Origin: Straminergon stramineum
Taxonomy: Eukaryota; Streptophyta; Bryopsida; Hypnales; Calliergonaceae
Direction of reading: 5' to 3'
DNA: 64,000 bases
Assembly (NCBI GenBank): GCA_963920665.1
Contig: OY987271.1
Location: 19,719,350 to 19,783,349 of the forward strand
The notes under the pieces are model-generated. The model was not told the origin of the DNA, searched no databases, and saw nothing but the letters and a program-made list of their open reading frames with translations. This document shows positions 47,086 through 57,537 of this stretch, piece by piece. Position 1 is the stretch's first letter; each line of letters starts with the position of its first letter. The translations under genes and the position numbers were made by a program.

Positions 47086-48429
47086 CACAACTTACCACAA
47101 TTATGCAAGTTTGCAGCACAAGATGGCCGTGAAAACAATCAGCCTTTCAGATGGGCCAACAGAACCTGAAATATCCCACTCGAACTCTCAGGAGAAATTG
47201 ATCTGACCCTCCTCCACCGTTGGATGTCCAGCACAGGCCACCCCCTCACCGTCCGATCGAAAAGCGACGCACGAAGCCTGCTGCTACGTTTATAGTGGAC
47301 CACCTTCTCCTGCAACGTGCTGTCTCTGCCCCAGTGCCCCATTCCTTGTTTGCTCGGCTGCTTCGGAGGTTCATTGCTCGCCAGATCCAGCTCTCGTCCT
47401 CGACGTTGTCTTCCCGCATCGGTAAGTCCTTCTTGCTCAATGCGTCATTGCAACCGTTTTTCGTTTCAGATTCGGTGCTGGGTTCTTTTTCTTCCACGAT
47501 TTAGTCTCGTTGCATCTGGTTTGGAGTCGGAGTTTCATTCTCGAGAGGAGTGGGCTTGCTTGCGGGTGAGGAGGTTTCCCTCCGTCGTGATCCTTGTTTG
47601 GATTTTTGGCCATTGTCCGTTTTCTTGTTATGTGGCGAGTTGCTTGCTGGGAGGGGGGATCGGGTTCTCCGTCTCTCAGGGTTTTCACCTAAATGGACGC
47701 CTGGTGCTTGGGTTTTGGGGGTTTACTCGAGGAGGTAGAGTTTTAGCGTGAATGTCGTGCGGCCGATCTCGAGAGCGAGAATGAGAGTGAGGGGACGCCG
47801 CATTGGGGACCATGTTAAGGGTTGGGACTCATCCGGTCGTCTGACGCATTTCAAGGGTTTAGCAGACTGAGAGTCGTTGTTGAGATCTTGCTCTAGCGGA
47901 AGCTGTCGTTGTTCAAAGAAGTGGCATTTTGCTCAAATTTGCCCACATTCACCGTTTGTGAGGGGTTTTGTCCGTGAATGGCATTCGTCTGTTGGATCCA
48001 TAGCCAGTGAGGTCAAGAATGGCAGTGCCTTTACAGAGATTTCGGTCCACTTTCTATTGGGGGCTGAAATTGAGGGAGTTTGGATCGTATTGTAAGATTA
48101 TAAAAGATCTCAACGCAGCACAGGAGCTGAACCCGTGACACGACTCGAATGTCATTTTCTGGTTTATTTCATGTTGTTGCCTGAGTTTGTCATGCGAACG
48201 AACACAGTGCGCCAGAGTCCCGAAGGGCGATCCATGCATATTTTCTGCAATTTACGTAGGAACATCAGTTACTGTATTTGTTGGAGCTTAATGTTTCTGT
48301 GAATAGAGGTGCTCCTTGGTGTCGTGAAGTCCTTTGAATGACTGCCCATCCATGTGATTTGTGGTCCATTACTGCATGTGCAGCGGACCTTCTTGAGCAG
48401 GAGTGAAGAACACCCTTGTTGCTGCCATC
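47086..48429 (+). other. Promoter and 5' leader of SHMT with probable intron
   Basis: Composition turns GC- and CT-rich at about 47200. A strong donor CATCG/GTAAGTCC is at 47421/47422. Candidate acceptors are GTGCAG (48383) and TTGAGCAG (48400), each just before the ATG at 48430. A leader intron of about 960-980 bp is therefore likely, common in highly expressed plant genes. Open frames in 47220-48095 are low-complexity and unlike any protein I know. The hAT-like element ends about 350 bp before the donor, so it lies at the promoter edge. Confidence 0.55.
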
Positions 48430-50229
48430 ATGGGTTCCGCGGGCACAGTCGAGTACAGCGTGGGCGAGTGGGGCAACCAGCCTCTGGAGACAGCCGATGA
48501 GGAGATCTTCAACCTCATCGAGCACGAGAAGGTGCGCCAGTGCCGCGGCATCGAGCTGATCGCCTCCGAGAACTTCACTTCGCAGGCGGTGATCGAGGCG
48601 TTGGGGTCGGCACTGACCAACAAGTACTCGGAGGGCCTGCCCGGCGCGCGCTACTACGGCGGCAACGAGTTCATCGACCAGATCGAGAACCTGTGCAAGG
48701 CGCGCGCTCTGAAGGCGTTCCACCTGGAGCCCTCGAGTTGGGGCGTGAACGTGCAGCCTTACTCGGGTTCCCCCGCGAACTTCGCCGTGTACACGGCTCT
48801 TCTGAACCCGCACGACCGCATCATGGGCTTGGACCTTCCCTCGGGCGGGCACCTGACGCACGGCTACTACACGTCGAACGGGAAGAAGATCTCGGCCACG
48901 TCCATCTTCTTCGAGAGCCTTCCGTACAAGGTGAACTACGACACGGGGTTCATCGACTACGAGAAGCTGGAGGAGAAGGCGCTGGACTTCCGTCCGAAGA
49001 TGATCATCTCGGGCGGGAGCGCGTACCCGCGCGACTGGGACTACAAGCGTCTGCGCGGAATCGCGGACAAGGTGGGCGCGCTGCTGATGTGCGACATGGC
49101 GCACTTCAGCGGTTTGGTGGCCGCGCAGGAGGTGAACCAGCCGTTCGAGTTCTGCGACGTGGTGACGACGACGACGCACAAGAGTTTGCGCGGTCCGCGC
49201 GCGGGGATGATTTTCTACCGCAAGGGCCCGAAGCCCGTGACGAAGAAGGGCCAGAAGGAGGGCGAAGTGTACGACTTCGAGGACAAGATCAACTTCGCGG
49301 TGTTCCCTTCGCTTCAGGGCGGTCCTCACAACCACCAGATCGCGGCTTTGGCGGTGGCGCTGAAGCAGGTGGACACGCCTTTGTTCAAGGCGTACGCGAA
49401 GCAGGTGAAGGCCAACGCCAAGGCCATCGGCGCTGCGCTGATGAAGAAGGGCTACAAGATGGTGACGGACGGCACCGAGAACCACCTGGTGCTGTGGGAC
49501 CTGAGGCCGCTGGGGCTCACCGGTGAGTGCTTTGGAGGCCATTGCAGCCCTTCTGCACCCGATTTCGTGATGTACGCGGAGCGTTTCGTTGCGGGAGAGA
49601 CTGAGTGTTTGTTGCGTGACTTCATTTATGTGGCCCTCCACGCATGTGGTTGTATTGGATGATTTGCCCTTTGATTATTGTCGGCATTGTGATTTTGGCT
49701 GACGTGTTTGTCGTTGTTGTTTGTGTGTACTGCAGGGAACAAGGTGGAGAAGGTTTGTGAGCTGGCGCACATCACTTTGAACAAGAACGCCGTTTTCGGC
49801 GACAGCAGTGCGTTGGCCCCTGGCGGCGTCCGAATCGGTAAGCGGATTTGTGTCGTGCTGCTTTTTATTGAAGGCCGACATGCAGCATTTCTTTTCGTTT
49901 TGCGCGGATCGTACGTGGACCTGGGAAGTGCATGTGATGGTCGAATGGTGTTCATTTTGTTCTGGCGTGTGGTTGTTTCAGGTGCACCTGCCATGACTTC
50001 TCGCGGGCTGAAGGAGAAGGACTTCGAGACGATCGCTGACTTTCTGGAGCGCGCGGTGAACATCACGTTGAAGGTGCAGAAGGAGCGCGGCAAGCTTTTG
50101 AAGGAGTTCAACAAGGGCGTGGAGAATAACGAGGAGATCGCTGCGTTGAAGTCGGACGTGGAGAAGTTTTCTATGACTTTCGACATGCCCGGGTTCGACG
50201 TGAACCACTTGAAGTACGGCAACGAATAG
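48430..50229 (+). CDS. SHMT: Serine hydroxymethyltransferase, cytosolic type
   Basis: SHMT is a PLP enzyme that interconverts serine plus tetrahydrofolate and glycine plus methylene-tetrahydrofolate, feeding one-carbon metabolism. Coding exons are 48430-49522, 49736-49837 and 49982-50229. All introns are GT-AG (213 and 144 bp) and phases match, giving 480 residues. Seen are [15 protein letters not shown] (about 37-51), [17 protein letters not shown] (64-80), [15 protein letters not shown] (133-147) and the PLP motif [16 protein letters not shown] with Lys251. [16 protein letters not shown] ends exon 1, and [18 protein letters not shown] crosses the exon 2/3 junction. No transit peptide precedes GEWGNQPL, so it is the cytosolic form (plant SHM4/5-like) and not mitochondrial. 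I chose ATG 48430; ATG 48403, 27 bp upstream in frame, would add nine residues. Exon 1 is extremely GC-rich at third positions, which creates a long antisense shadow frame. Confidence 0.96.
49523..49735 (+). other. SHMT intron 1
   Basis: It begins GTGAGTGC after ACCG and ends TACTGCAG. It interrupts a glycine codon (phase 1) between LTG and NKVEK. Confidence 0.95.
49838..49981 (+). other. SHMT intron 2
   Basis: It begins GTAAGCGG and ends TTGTTTCAG. It is also phase 1, splitting the glycine codon of [11 protein letters not shown]. Confidence 0.95.
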
Positions 50230-50935
50230 ATGTCTGCATGTGGGGAACGTCGGCGTCTAGTAGATGATTAGATTGAAGCATGTTTATGATTTTAGCTTGC
50301 TGGTGCTTTACTTTCGGTGGTAGTATGATTTGGTGAGAGTGCGTGAGGAGTGCGAGATGGCCCTTGTGGTTCTCCGTGTTGTATTGTGTTTACCGTGTGA
50401 ACTCTGGTCATTCATTGACTTTCAATTTTGTAGAGTTAGGACTATTCTTTTTGTTATGATGCGAATAAGGCTGGAGGAGAATTCAGCTGGAACTGACTAT
50501 ATGGACTGATTGATTGATGCATCATATTAATTCGGTGGTTACCGTAATTGCTGAAACTGACAACTTGGTTGATTTCGCCGCTGTGGGAGAATTTGACGTG
50601 AGATACTGGCAGTTGGTGAGTTCATTCGTCTCGTATGGTTTGCTTTTTGGCCGGTCCCTTTCTGAGCGAAAATTACATACGGGCTCGCATACGGGGAATC
50701 GTGGAAGAGGTCTGTTACGTGTTTTGAATGAAGTAGGAGTTTGTATTAGTCAAATCAGAAACTAATATGTTATCTGGCTGTGTTCAATGTACGATAGCAT
50801 TTGAAGGGTGTTATTGTAATAGTAAGAGAGGCGTATCCCCCAAACCGCCACTTTTTGCTACTGGTCTTAGATACTAAGAAACTAAGTTTTCATATTTTCA
50901 TTTTTACAAGTGAAATGAAAGTTGGTTTCAACGCA
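50230..50935 (+). other. SHMT 3' flank
   Basis: About 300-500 bp after the stop have intermediate composition and likely hold the 3' UTR. No clear AATAAA was seen; GCGAATAAGG at about 50461 is a weak candidate. The short frame at 50514-50765 is not supported as a gene. Confidence 0.4.
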
Positions 50936-51163
50936 TTAACCCTTAAAGGATGCACTGATGACTGGAAATCATGGCTTTTGGAACCGTGTGACATTATCTA
51001 CTTTATAAAAACCAAAAATATCCATTGGAGGTCAAACTACTGTAGAAGATCTTCCCTTTCCACCCCTAATTCCGAGGATGAATAGTTACAATTCTGTCCT
51101 ATACAGGAGAATTCCTTGTCATCCATCTAAACCAAACGTCCGCGTCGGTGTTTAAGGGTTAAA
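50936..51163 (-). mobile_element. TTAA-CCC MITE, copy 5
   Basis: It starts TTAACCCTTAAAGGATG and ends GTGTTTAAGGGTTAA with perfect TTAA on both sides, in reverse orientation to copy 4. It lies about 700 bp downstream of the SHMT stop. All internal words are present. Confidence 0.8.
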
Positions 51164-52070
51164 GTACATGACATATAAGTCATGAAGGGTCAAATTTTTT
51201 TGGATTGATCCACATAGGTATATATTGATTTTGGAGATGTACATGGAGTGATGTTGATGTTGGCATTTGCAGTTTTGGCAGTTGAGGTGCCCACCTTACG
51301 GAGAACATAGCCACCATTTTTTGCTCTGCGTTTTCTGTGTACGCTGTCTTAAGCAATGAGCACTGGGGCTTGCATTGAGTTCTCCGTCTAGTCTTACATT
51401 CAATGATGAGGTATAAATCCTACCCGACTGCAATCCGACTTGTTGATTAGAGATACCAGATCAAATTTGTATTTTTGGACATTAAATTTAACTTGATATC
51501 GCAAATTCCCAATCAAACAAATTTTGAAGAAGGTCATTTTGCAATGTTTACATGAGATCTAATGTTTTGCTATGAACACAATTTTGTAGTTAACTAATGG
51601 CAGAGGTTAATGGCAAAGGTTATGTTGGCCTCTACCATGTTTCAAATTATCCCATACCCTTTGACGATTGGTGAAGAACAATTAACTTCACAATATGAAA
51701 GACCTCTTAATCTAAACTTCACATAACTTATCAATTAAGTACCTCCTTCATTTGAACATTCAAAATTCTTTGGACAATGCTTGTGATATGTATTATAGAA
51801 GTAAAAAATTTCAGCATTGTTTGACTTTAATTTCACTTGATTTTGATTGGTGAAGTCATTATTTACCACAGAAGTTTGACAATATTATTTTTGAATTATT
51901 TTTTGTCGAACTTACTCCTTGGCTACTATGTAGACTGTGTCATGTAGAAGCTGCAAAATTTTCAAAAAATAAATGGGAAAAATGAAGACAATACTTGCCT
52001 ATTCATCTCAACAAGAGACCCAAGAAATTCAAAAATGCTATGAAGGATAGAAGCACTGACTCTTGTCCCT
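51164..52070. other. AT-rich intergenic DNA
   Basis: No gene, RNA or element end was recognised. Confidence 0.55.
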
Positions 52071-52300
52071 TTAACCTATAAACATCAACACGGATACTTT
52101 GTATTTGATAAATGACAAAGAATCTACCTATGTAGGACAAAAGTGCAATTTTTCATCCTTGAAATTTTGTTCAAATAGGAGAGATCTTGTACAATAGTTT
52201 GACCTCCAATGAATATTTTTGGATTTTATAAAGAAGATGATGTTACATGGTTTGAAAAGGGAGGATTTCTATGGTCACCACTTCGTCCTTTGAGGATTAA
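52071..52300 (+). mobile_element. TTAA-CCC MITE, copy 6
   Basis: It starts TTAACCTATAAACATC and ends CTTTGAGGATTAA. TTAA is kept on both sides but the CCC/GGG ends have changed. Internal words (AGGACAAAAGTGCAA, AGAGATCTTGTAC, TTTGACCTCCAATGAATA) are intact. Confidence 0.7.
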
Positions 52301-52829
52301 AGCAGTTTGCCATTTATTGCCATAGATTTTGGGAAAAATATTTTTGCTAAAAGGCAATAGAATTAAGATAGGTAGGTGAAGAAAAAATCAAATTATTTAG
52401 GACATTGAGGAAGGAATGATTCATCAAACTTCGAATGCAGTAATGATCTTGCAATTCCAAATATTGTTGCACATTTCTTAATACTAAAGTCTACTTTGTT
52501 GCACATTCAAACAAACTATAAAAACCACCCTATGCCATTGAACCATCTTATATCTCCAACTACAAATTACCACCAAACCTTGAGCATGGCCATTGATGTA
52601 CAGTACCCACCAACAAGTTTACATTCATAGCAATCAATTTATAGAAACAGAGTCCAAACCTCAAATTTTGAATTGCCACCACATGCTCAAAAATGATCCA
52701 AATCACAAACCACAAAGTGAGTTGGAAAGATAATGAAGTCTATTTTTCTGATGTCTTAAGAATTTACAAAAAACTTATAAAATGATATGTAAATATATCA
52801 TTTTTTGACAACCTATCTACCATCTAGTG

Positions 52830-53640
52830 CTACCATAATTAGCTTTGATTATGGCTTCATACGGTAAGGCATGCTAGCAAGGAGAACTTCAATAATCTCT
52901 AAAGACACCTCTTCCCATATCATTTGAATGGTGTTGACTAATTCTTTTTTGTTTTGCAATACCACCTCATTTTAGACTATGTCTTTCACAAGTTTTCGAT
53001 GGGGTTTAAGTTCGGAGGTTTTGCTAGCCATGAAAGCTTTCTCATGACATGTACTTGCCTCCAATCACTTCATTCCTTATTACGGTGCACTGGAGCACCA
53101 TCTTCCATGAGTATGAATGTCTTAGGGTGATTATGGAGAAAGTAAAAGCCACTCAATCGATTTTCATAGACAACAACAACAAAGTCCCTACCTCTTCATC
53201 TTTCACACGGCATTATAACAAGGAGGCACTTATTGAAATTGGTGAATGTACCCATATTTTCACTGATGAATGATTAGATTTTTAAAATGGTGCTAAACAA
53301 TCCAAAGAAAAACATTTATATGACTTTCGTCATACCTTCATTTGCATTAATCTTTTCCAGTTTCAAATGAAGTTTTGTTTATCCATATTACATTCTTCTA
53401 GTCAAATGCAATTTAGTGTTTGTGTTCATAGTTCTAAAGCAAAACTTATACCACCATTGAAGTCACTTTTTACAATCAAGAACACCTACATTCTCACACA
53501 ATCTAATATTGTCTTTACAGATACACCTCCTCATCAAAACACACATACAATGTATTTACAAGCTACCACATTGCTTGGACCAAGCATGATTTGCATTTAG
53601 AGGTTGTTGGAGCTCCATATATGAAGCTCAAGTTGACAAA
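52830..53640 (-). pseudogene. Decayed Tc1/mariner-type transposase
   Basis: On the minus strand HPKTFILMEDGAPVHRN (complement of about 53080-53140) is followed by RKLSWLAKPPNLNPIENL (about 52985-53040). These are the second catalytic Asp region and the PDLNPIEN-type motif of Tc1/mariner DDE enzymes. Upstream, WINKTSFE-like and EGMTKV words fit the SDE-F and neighbouring region but are badly eroded. Stops and frameshifts occur throughout. No inverted termini were identified. MITE copies 6 and 7 lie on either side in the same orientation, which is probably chance. Confidence 0.75.
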
Positions 53641-53951
53641 AATCTGAATTGTGTTGGTGCAAGAATCATTGATGTTGCCATCATAGTGTAGGAGCTACAA
53701 TCACAACTTGAAGTGCAGACAATACAATTTGATTTTTCTTAGACAAGTGGCTTGAATTCGCACCTAAATGACACTTAGAACATAGTTAACTCGTTTTTCA
53801 ACATTTTGGTGGCAATTTCATGAAGTTTGGAGGTCTAATGTGAAAGATATGGTCAATCAAAGTTGCACTTCATTTTCAATGGCATTCATAGTTCGAAAAT
53901 TTGAACATAAACTTGTTTGTGGGTACTATACATTGAACCTTCTTTGTATCT

Positions 53952-54181
53952 TTAACCCATTACTAACGCCGTGAACATTTTTTATTCAGTGAATGACAAG
54001 GAATTCTCATATGTAGGATAGAAGTGCAACTATTCATCCTTGGAATTAGAGGTGGAAAGGGGAGATCTTCTACAATAGTTTGACTCTCAATGGATATTTT
54101 TGTTTTTTTTGAAGTAGATGATATCATAGGGTTCCAAAAGTGATGATTTCTACGGTCACTAGTCTGGTGTTTAAAGGTTAG
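53952..54181 (+). mobile_element. TTAA-CCC MITE, copy 7
   Basis: It starts TTAACCCATTACTAACG and ends GTGTTTAAAGGTTAG, with one end's TTAA mutated. Internal words match copy 2 closely (GACAAGGAATTCTC, AGGGGAGATCTTCTACA). Confidence 0.75.
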
Positions 54182-55245
54182 CCACCTTGATTCACAAAAC
54201 ATCAAGTTTAGATCCGAGACAAAGTACCTTGAATGGGGGATTAAGTAGGGGATAGGTGCCTCCAAGGGGATAAAATTTCAAGGTCTATTTTGTGCTTAGC
54301 CTTATCTTCTTTATGTCACAAGTTGAACACAAAGTAGGAAAGACTCCAATTCCTTTGGTGGGGGCTTTGAAATTGAATGTACTTGAAAAATTTGGAAGGT
54401 TGCCACTAACTTGATGAAATGTATTCAATTTTTTTTTAAATGCAACTTTCAAAGTTGGATGGACATATCAACCTCCAGCCTCCATATCTCTTGATCCATA
54501 TCTATATCTACAATTTCTGAATTGATAAAATAATTGTCCAAAATGGTGAGATGCACTCCATTGCTTATTAAATACACTTACAGGAGAATGGAAAAACACA
54601 ACATGAAAACTAAAGGGATATCTCTGTTGTAAAACCAAGATCACACGTTATAACTTCGGTCAGTGACGTAGGGTTTACTTGCAAGCAGTGGGTCAAAAAA
54701 TTCTTGAGAAAAAGTACAAGCCAGCTATTCTACTAAGTTGAGCTACTTCCAAGATCATCTTTAAAGATGTAAAGTCTCTAAAAGTATGTAACCTCAGGAA
54801 GAGGATACTTTTTAACCATGTGTAATGACTATATATATATAAGGACTGAATTACACTTCAAATGATTGGCATGATCTGCATTCGACTATGAATTCAATCT
54901 GATGCCTGGACAGAAGCAGAACGCTATCCCAGGCAGTTTGGAATACAGTTGCTCATTCATTTGAGATTAAATGTGCAAGAAAAGCAAGCTGCCAGTGAAT
55001 CCTATACTGCAAACTACACTCTTGATCATTTGAGATTAAAAAATACAGGGGACAAGATAAGTTTACCACCGGCTTGGTCGCCACAACGTTAGACCTTCCC
55101 GTCCAGATATTCACCTAGTTAAGCCCATAATTCCAACACAAAATCTCGTTGAAATCTGTACACACTAGAACATTATAGGCTGAAGTGCAATGACTTCTGA
55201 AAAAGTGGGTTCTCTCCTTGCCAAAATTCAGACTGCTACCTCATG
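54182..55245. other. Intergenic DNA and 3' flank of the PRCC gene
   Basis: The part nearest 55245 is the probable 3' UTR of the minus-strand PRCC gene. The rest is AT-rich. On the minus strand near 54750 the words GGAAGTAGCTCAACTTAGTA resemble the 5' half of a tRNA, but no T-arm or matching acceptor follows (see rejected list). Confidence 0.5.
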
Positions 55246-57002
55246 CTACCAGCCATATTTGGCTTGAGTTTCTGCTTTCGTCAAGTTGCCTTTAGCGCGA
55301 CGGTCTAATAAGTCCATCTCTCTCGCCTTACTGTCCTGCAAGAGAGTGCCAATTTGGTGCTTCCTTCGTTGTAGCTTTGACGGCTTGTCCTTACTTGAAA
55401 CAGGCTACAAGGAAAGAAACGCACTCTCAGACAACGGGTTACTCCCATAAGAAACAGTACACCGATAACAAGTAGGAATGCTTACCATAATCTACCAGGT
55501 GCATTCAAGAATAAATGACCAGAAGGCATTAGCTATTACCTGATAAGCTGGCCCAAATGCAATCCCAGTTGTTCGTATTTGATCCTCCCGCAGTTTGGCA
55601 CCACCAGTCAAATCAGCTTGTTTGACCTCAATCACATTAGGCGCAGCCATTCTATCTTCCCTCCCTCTTCGCCTCTCACTTTGCAAGACTTGCGCAACTG
55701 GATCAGAAACTGGTGCAGAATTTGCAGATGCATACGAGGCTGGACTAGGGTAAGAAGAAACATTTCCAGAGTACTGCCAGTTCTGCGGTTCATAGTGACT
55801 AGTAACATTATGCGGGATCTCCTGGGCAGGCTGTGTCGATGTCCATTCATAAGGCTCATTTGCATACTGCACCTAGCAAACCCCAAAGTTAGAAGGATCC
55901 TCCTAAAACACAAATCCCCTAATCCTGTCTTAACCACGCCATTTTCTTGCAACTGCAGAAGAACCCTAATTTCAAGCATCGCAATAGATTGCCAGCTTCT
56001 TGTGAATATCTAATAGAACTATCCTCTGCAATACAAACTCTACCCAAGGAAAAGAAACAGGTCTCAAAGAAGTATTGGGCATATGCAGCATACCTGCGGA
56101 ACAAATCCAGCACTCTCATCCACTGCATACGTGGAGTTATCGTACTGAAGTTGGTCTTGTGAGGCATGAGCCTCATTGTTAACATTGGCAGGAACTGTCG
56201 ATATCCTCGAATTGACAACCGCTGATTCAGTCTTGACATCTTGAGTGCTTGGCCTTGCGACAACTTCCATGGCTGCCCGGCGTCCCCCTGAAGTAGGACC
56301 AGCTCCCAAAGTCGAACCTAACCCTAAAGTGTGCTTGGGAGCCGGTAGAAGAGATGAGAGGCCACCTCCGCCCATGGTTGTGGAGCGAGGCTCAGCTTTA
56401 GCTTTCTTCTGCGCTGGTCTCCAATCGTCGTCGTCATCCTCCAGAATGGACACGTCAATCGGGGGTTTGAATGCCACTGGTTGCTTCTTCACTTTAGGGT
56501 TGCTATACGATAACTCCGCTTTCACCCTGGAACTATCAAATTCAACCTTAGGAGGCGGAAGAGCTGTAAATAAAGAAGGTAGCGAAGCGCTGTTGTCGCC
56601 ATTAGGTTTTCCAACGAATTCCTCAACCTTAGGAGGCGGAAGAGCTGCAAACAAAGAAGGTTTCGAAAAAGTATCAGTAGGGTTTCTATATCCTGTCCCG
56701 AATTCTTCCTCTTTCAGCGAAGGTAGCTTCGAAGATAAGCCTGGCTTCGGTTTCTGAGCTGCTCCATCCTCTTCGGACTTGAAAACGTCTTTCTTCGCTT
56801 CGAATTTCGGCGGAGGCAGAGAAGCAAACAACGAACTTGTAGGAGCTTCGGAACCAGAATTCCGTGGAGCTGGAAGACGACCGAATAAAGAAACCTTCGG
56901 AGGAGGAGCTTGGGACGCGTCATTCGAGCTTGGTGCTACCGATTTCTCCTCTTCCTGCTCGTCTTCATCATCACTTCCATAACTTGCAAGTAGCGAATCC
57001 AT
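55246..57002 (-). CDS. PRCC homolog (proline-rich, PRCC domain)
   Basis: PRCC proteins are nuclear; in animals they associate with splicing factors and a mitotic checkpoint protein. The role of the plant protein is inferred from this. Coding exons on the minus strand are 57002-56094, 55872-55540 and 55404-55246. Introns are GT-AG (221 and 135 bp), all phase 0, giving 466 residues. The N-terminus MDSLLASYGSDDEDEQEEEK is the typical acidic start. Four SLF-x-x-LPxPK/R motifs lie at about 38-47, 57-66, 116-125 and 143-152, with SSLLPAPK at 216-223. An acidic and basic stretch (EDDDDDWRPAQKKAKAE) follows near 188-204. The C-terminus has KLQRRKHQIGTLLQDSKARE and then RRAKGNLTKAETQAKYGW, the conserved PRCC tail. 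The ATG at 57002 is chosen over an upstream in-frame ATG at 57062 because the family starts MDSLL. I am sure of the family and structure. Confidence 0.93.
55405..55539 (-). other. PRCC intron 2
   Basis: On the minus strand it begins GTAATAGC after the codons for GPAYQ and ends CCTTGTAG before CCTGTTTCAAGTAAG (PVSSK). The phase is 0. Confidence 0.88.
55873..56093 (-). other. PRCC intron 1
   Basis: Read on the minus strand it begins GTATGCTGC after the CAG codon of FVPQ and ends TTGCTAG before GTGCAGTATGC. A 3' alternative acceptor six bases later (GTGCAG) would drop two residues. Confidence 0.85.
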
Positions 57003-57306
57003 GTTAAATCCTTTCCGATGTAAATCAAACCCTAGAACTATCTCCTTGGATTTGCCAAACACTAAATGAACTCGATACCCTACTCAACGAAACTCGGAAA
57101 TCACAATCTCTTCGGCATTCAACTCAAAAAAAGAACTCAATGAATGCAAGCGAAGTGAATGGGGGCGAGAAATTGGTTGCGCTTGAGTGGCGAAGTGAGT
57201 ATGGACGATGGAGGGACCTCTGGATTGAGGACCGCCCTGGTACTCGGATGAAACCCGCCGTTAATACAATTGTTCTGGGATTAAAGTGTAGGGGGGATTT
57301 ATCCTA
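57003..57306 (-). promoter_or_regulatory. 5' leader and promoter region of the PRCC gene
   Basis: Sequence upstream of the ATG on the minus strand is GC-richer than the intergenic DNA up to about 57250. A MITE then begins at 57307-57310, so the promoter is at most a few hundred bases or includes the MITE. No TATA box is evident. Confidence 0.5.
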
Positions 57307-57537
57307 TTAACCCTTAAAGGACGGACTGGTGACCGTGGAAATCATGGCTTTTGGAACCGTGTGACATCATCTATTTTTTTTTTTTTTTTAAATATCCATT
57401 AGAGGTGAAACTAGTGTTGAAGATCTTCCCTTTTCACCCCTAATTTCGAAGATGAATAGTTGCACTTTTGTCCTCTATAGGAGAATGCCTTGTCATCTAT
57501 TGGACACAAAACATCCATGTTGACGTTTAAGGGTTAA
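57307..57537 (-). mobile_element. TTAA-CCC MITE, copy 8, next to the PRCC promoter
   Basis: It starts TTAACCCTTAAAGGACG and ends CGTTTAAGGGTTAA with perfect TTAA flanks. The interior has a run of about 16 T. It lies 305 bp upstream of the PRCC start codon. Confidence 0.8.

Noticed and set aside
48540..49526. A second + strand ORF of 328 codons inside SHMT exon 1
   Set aside because: It is the +1 shadow of the SHMT frame, with Arg/Gly/Glu-rich composition caused by codon bias.
48265..49641. Minus-strand ORF of 458 codons antisense to SHMT
   Set aside because: It mirrors the extreme third-position GC of SHMT exon 1, ends where that bias ends and shows no recognisable protein.
54690..54770. 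tRNA-like sequence on the minus strand (GGAAGTAGCTCAACTTAGTA)
   Set aside because: The D-arm-like part is followed by no usable anticodon stem, T-arm or acceptor match, so it is at best a fragment or chance similarity.
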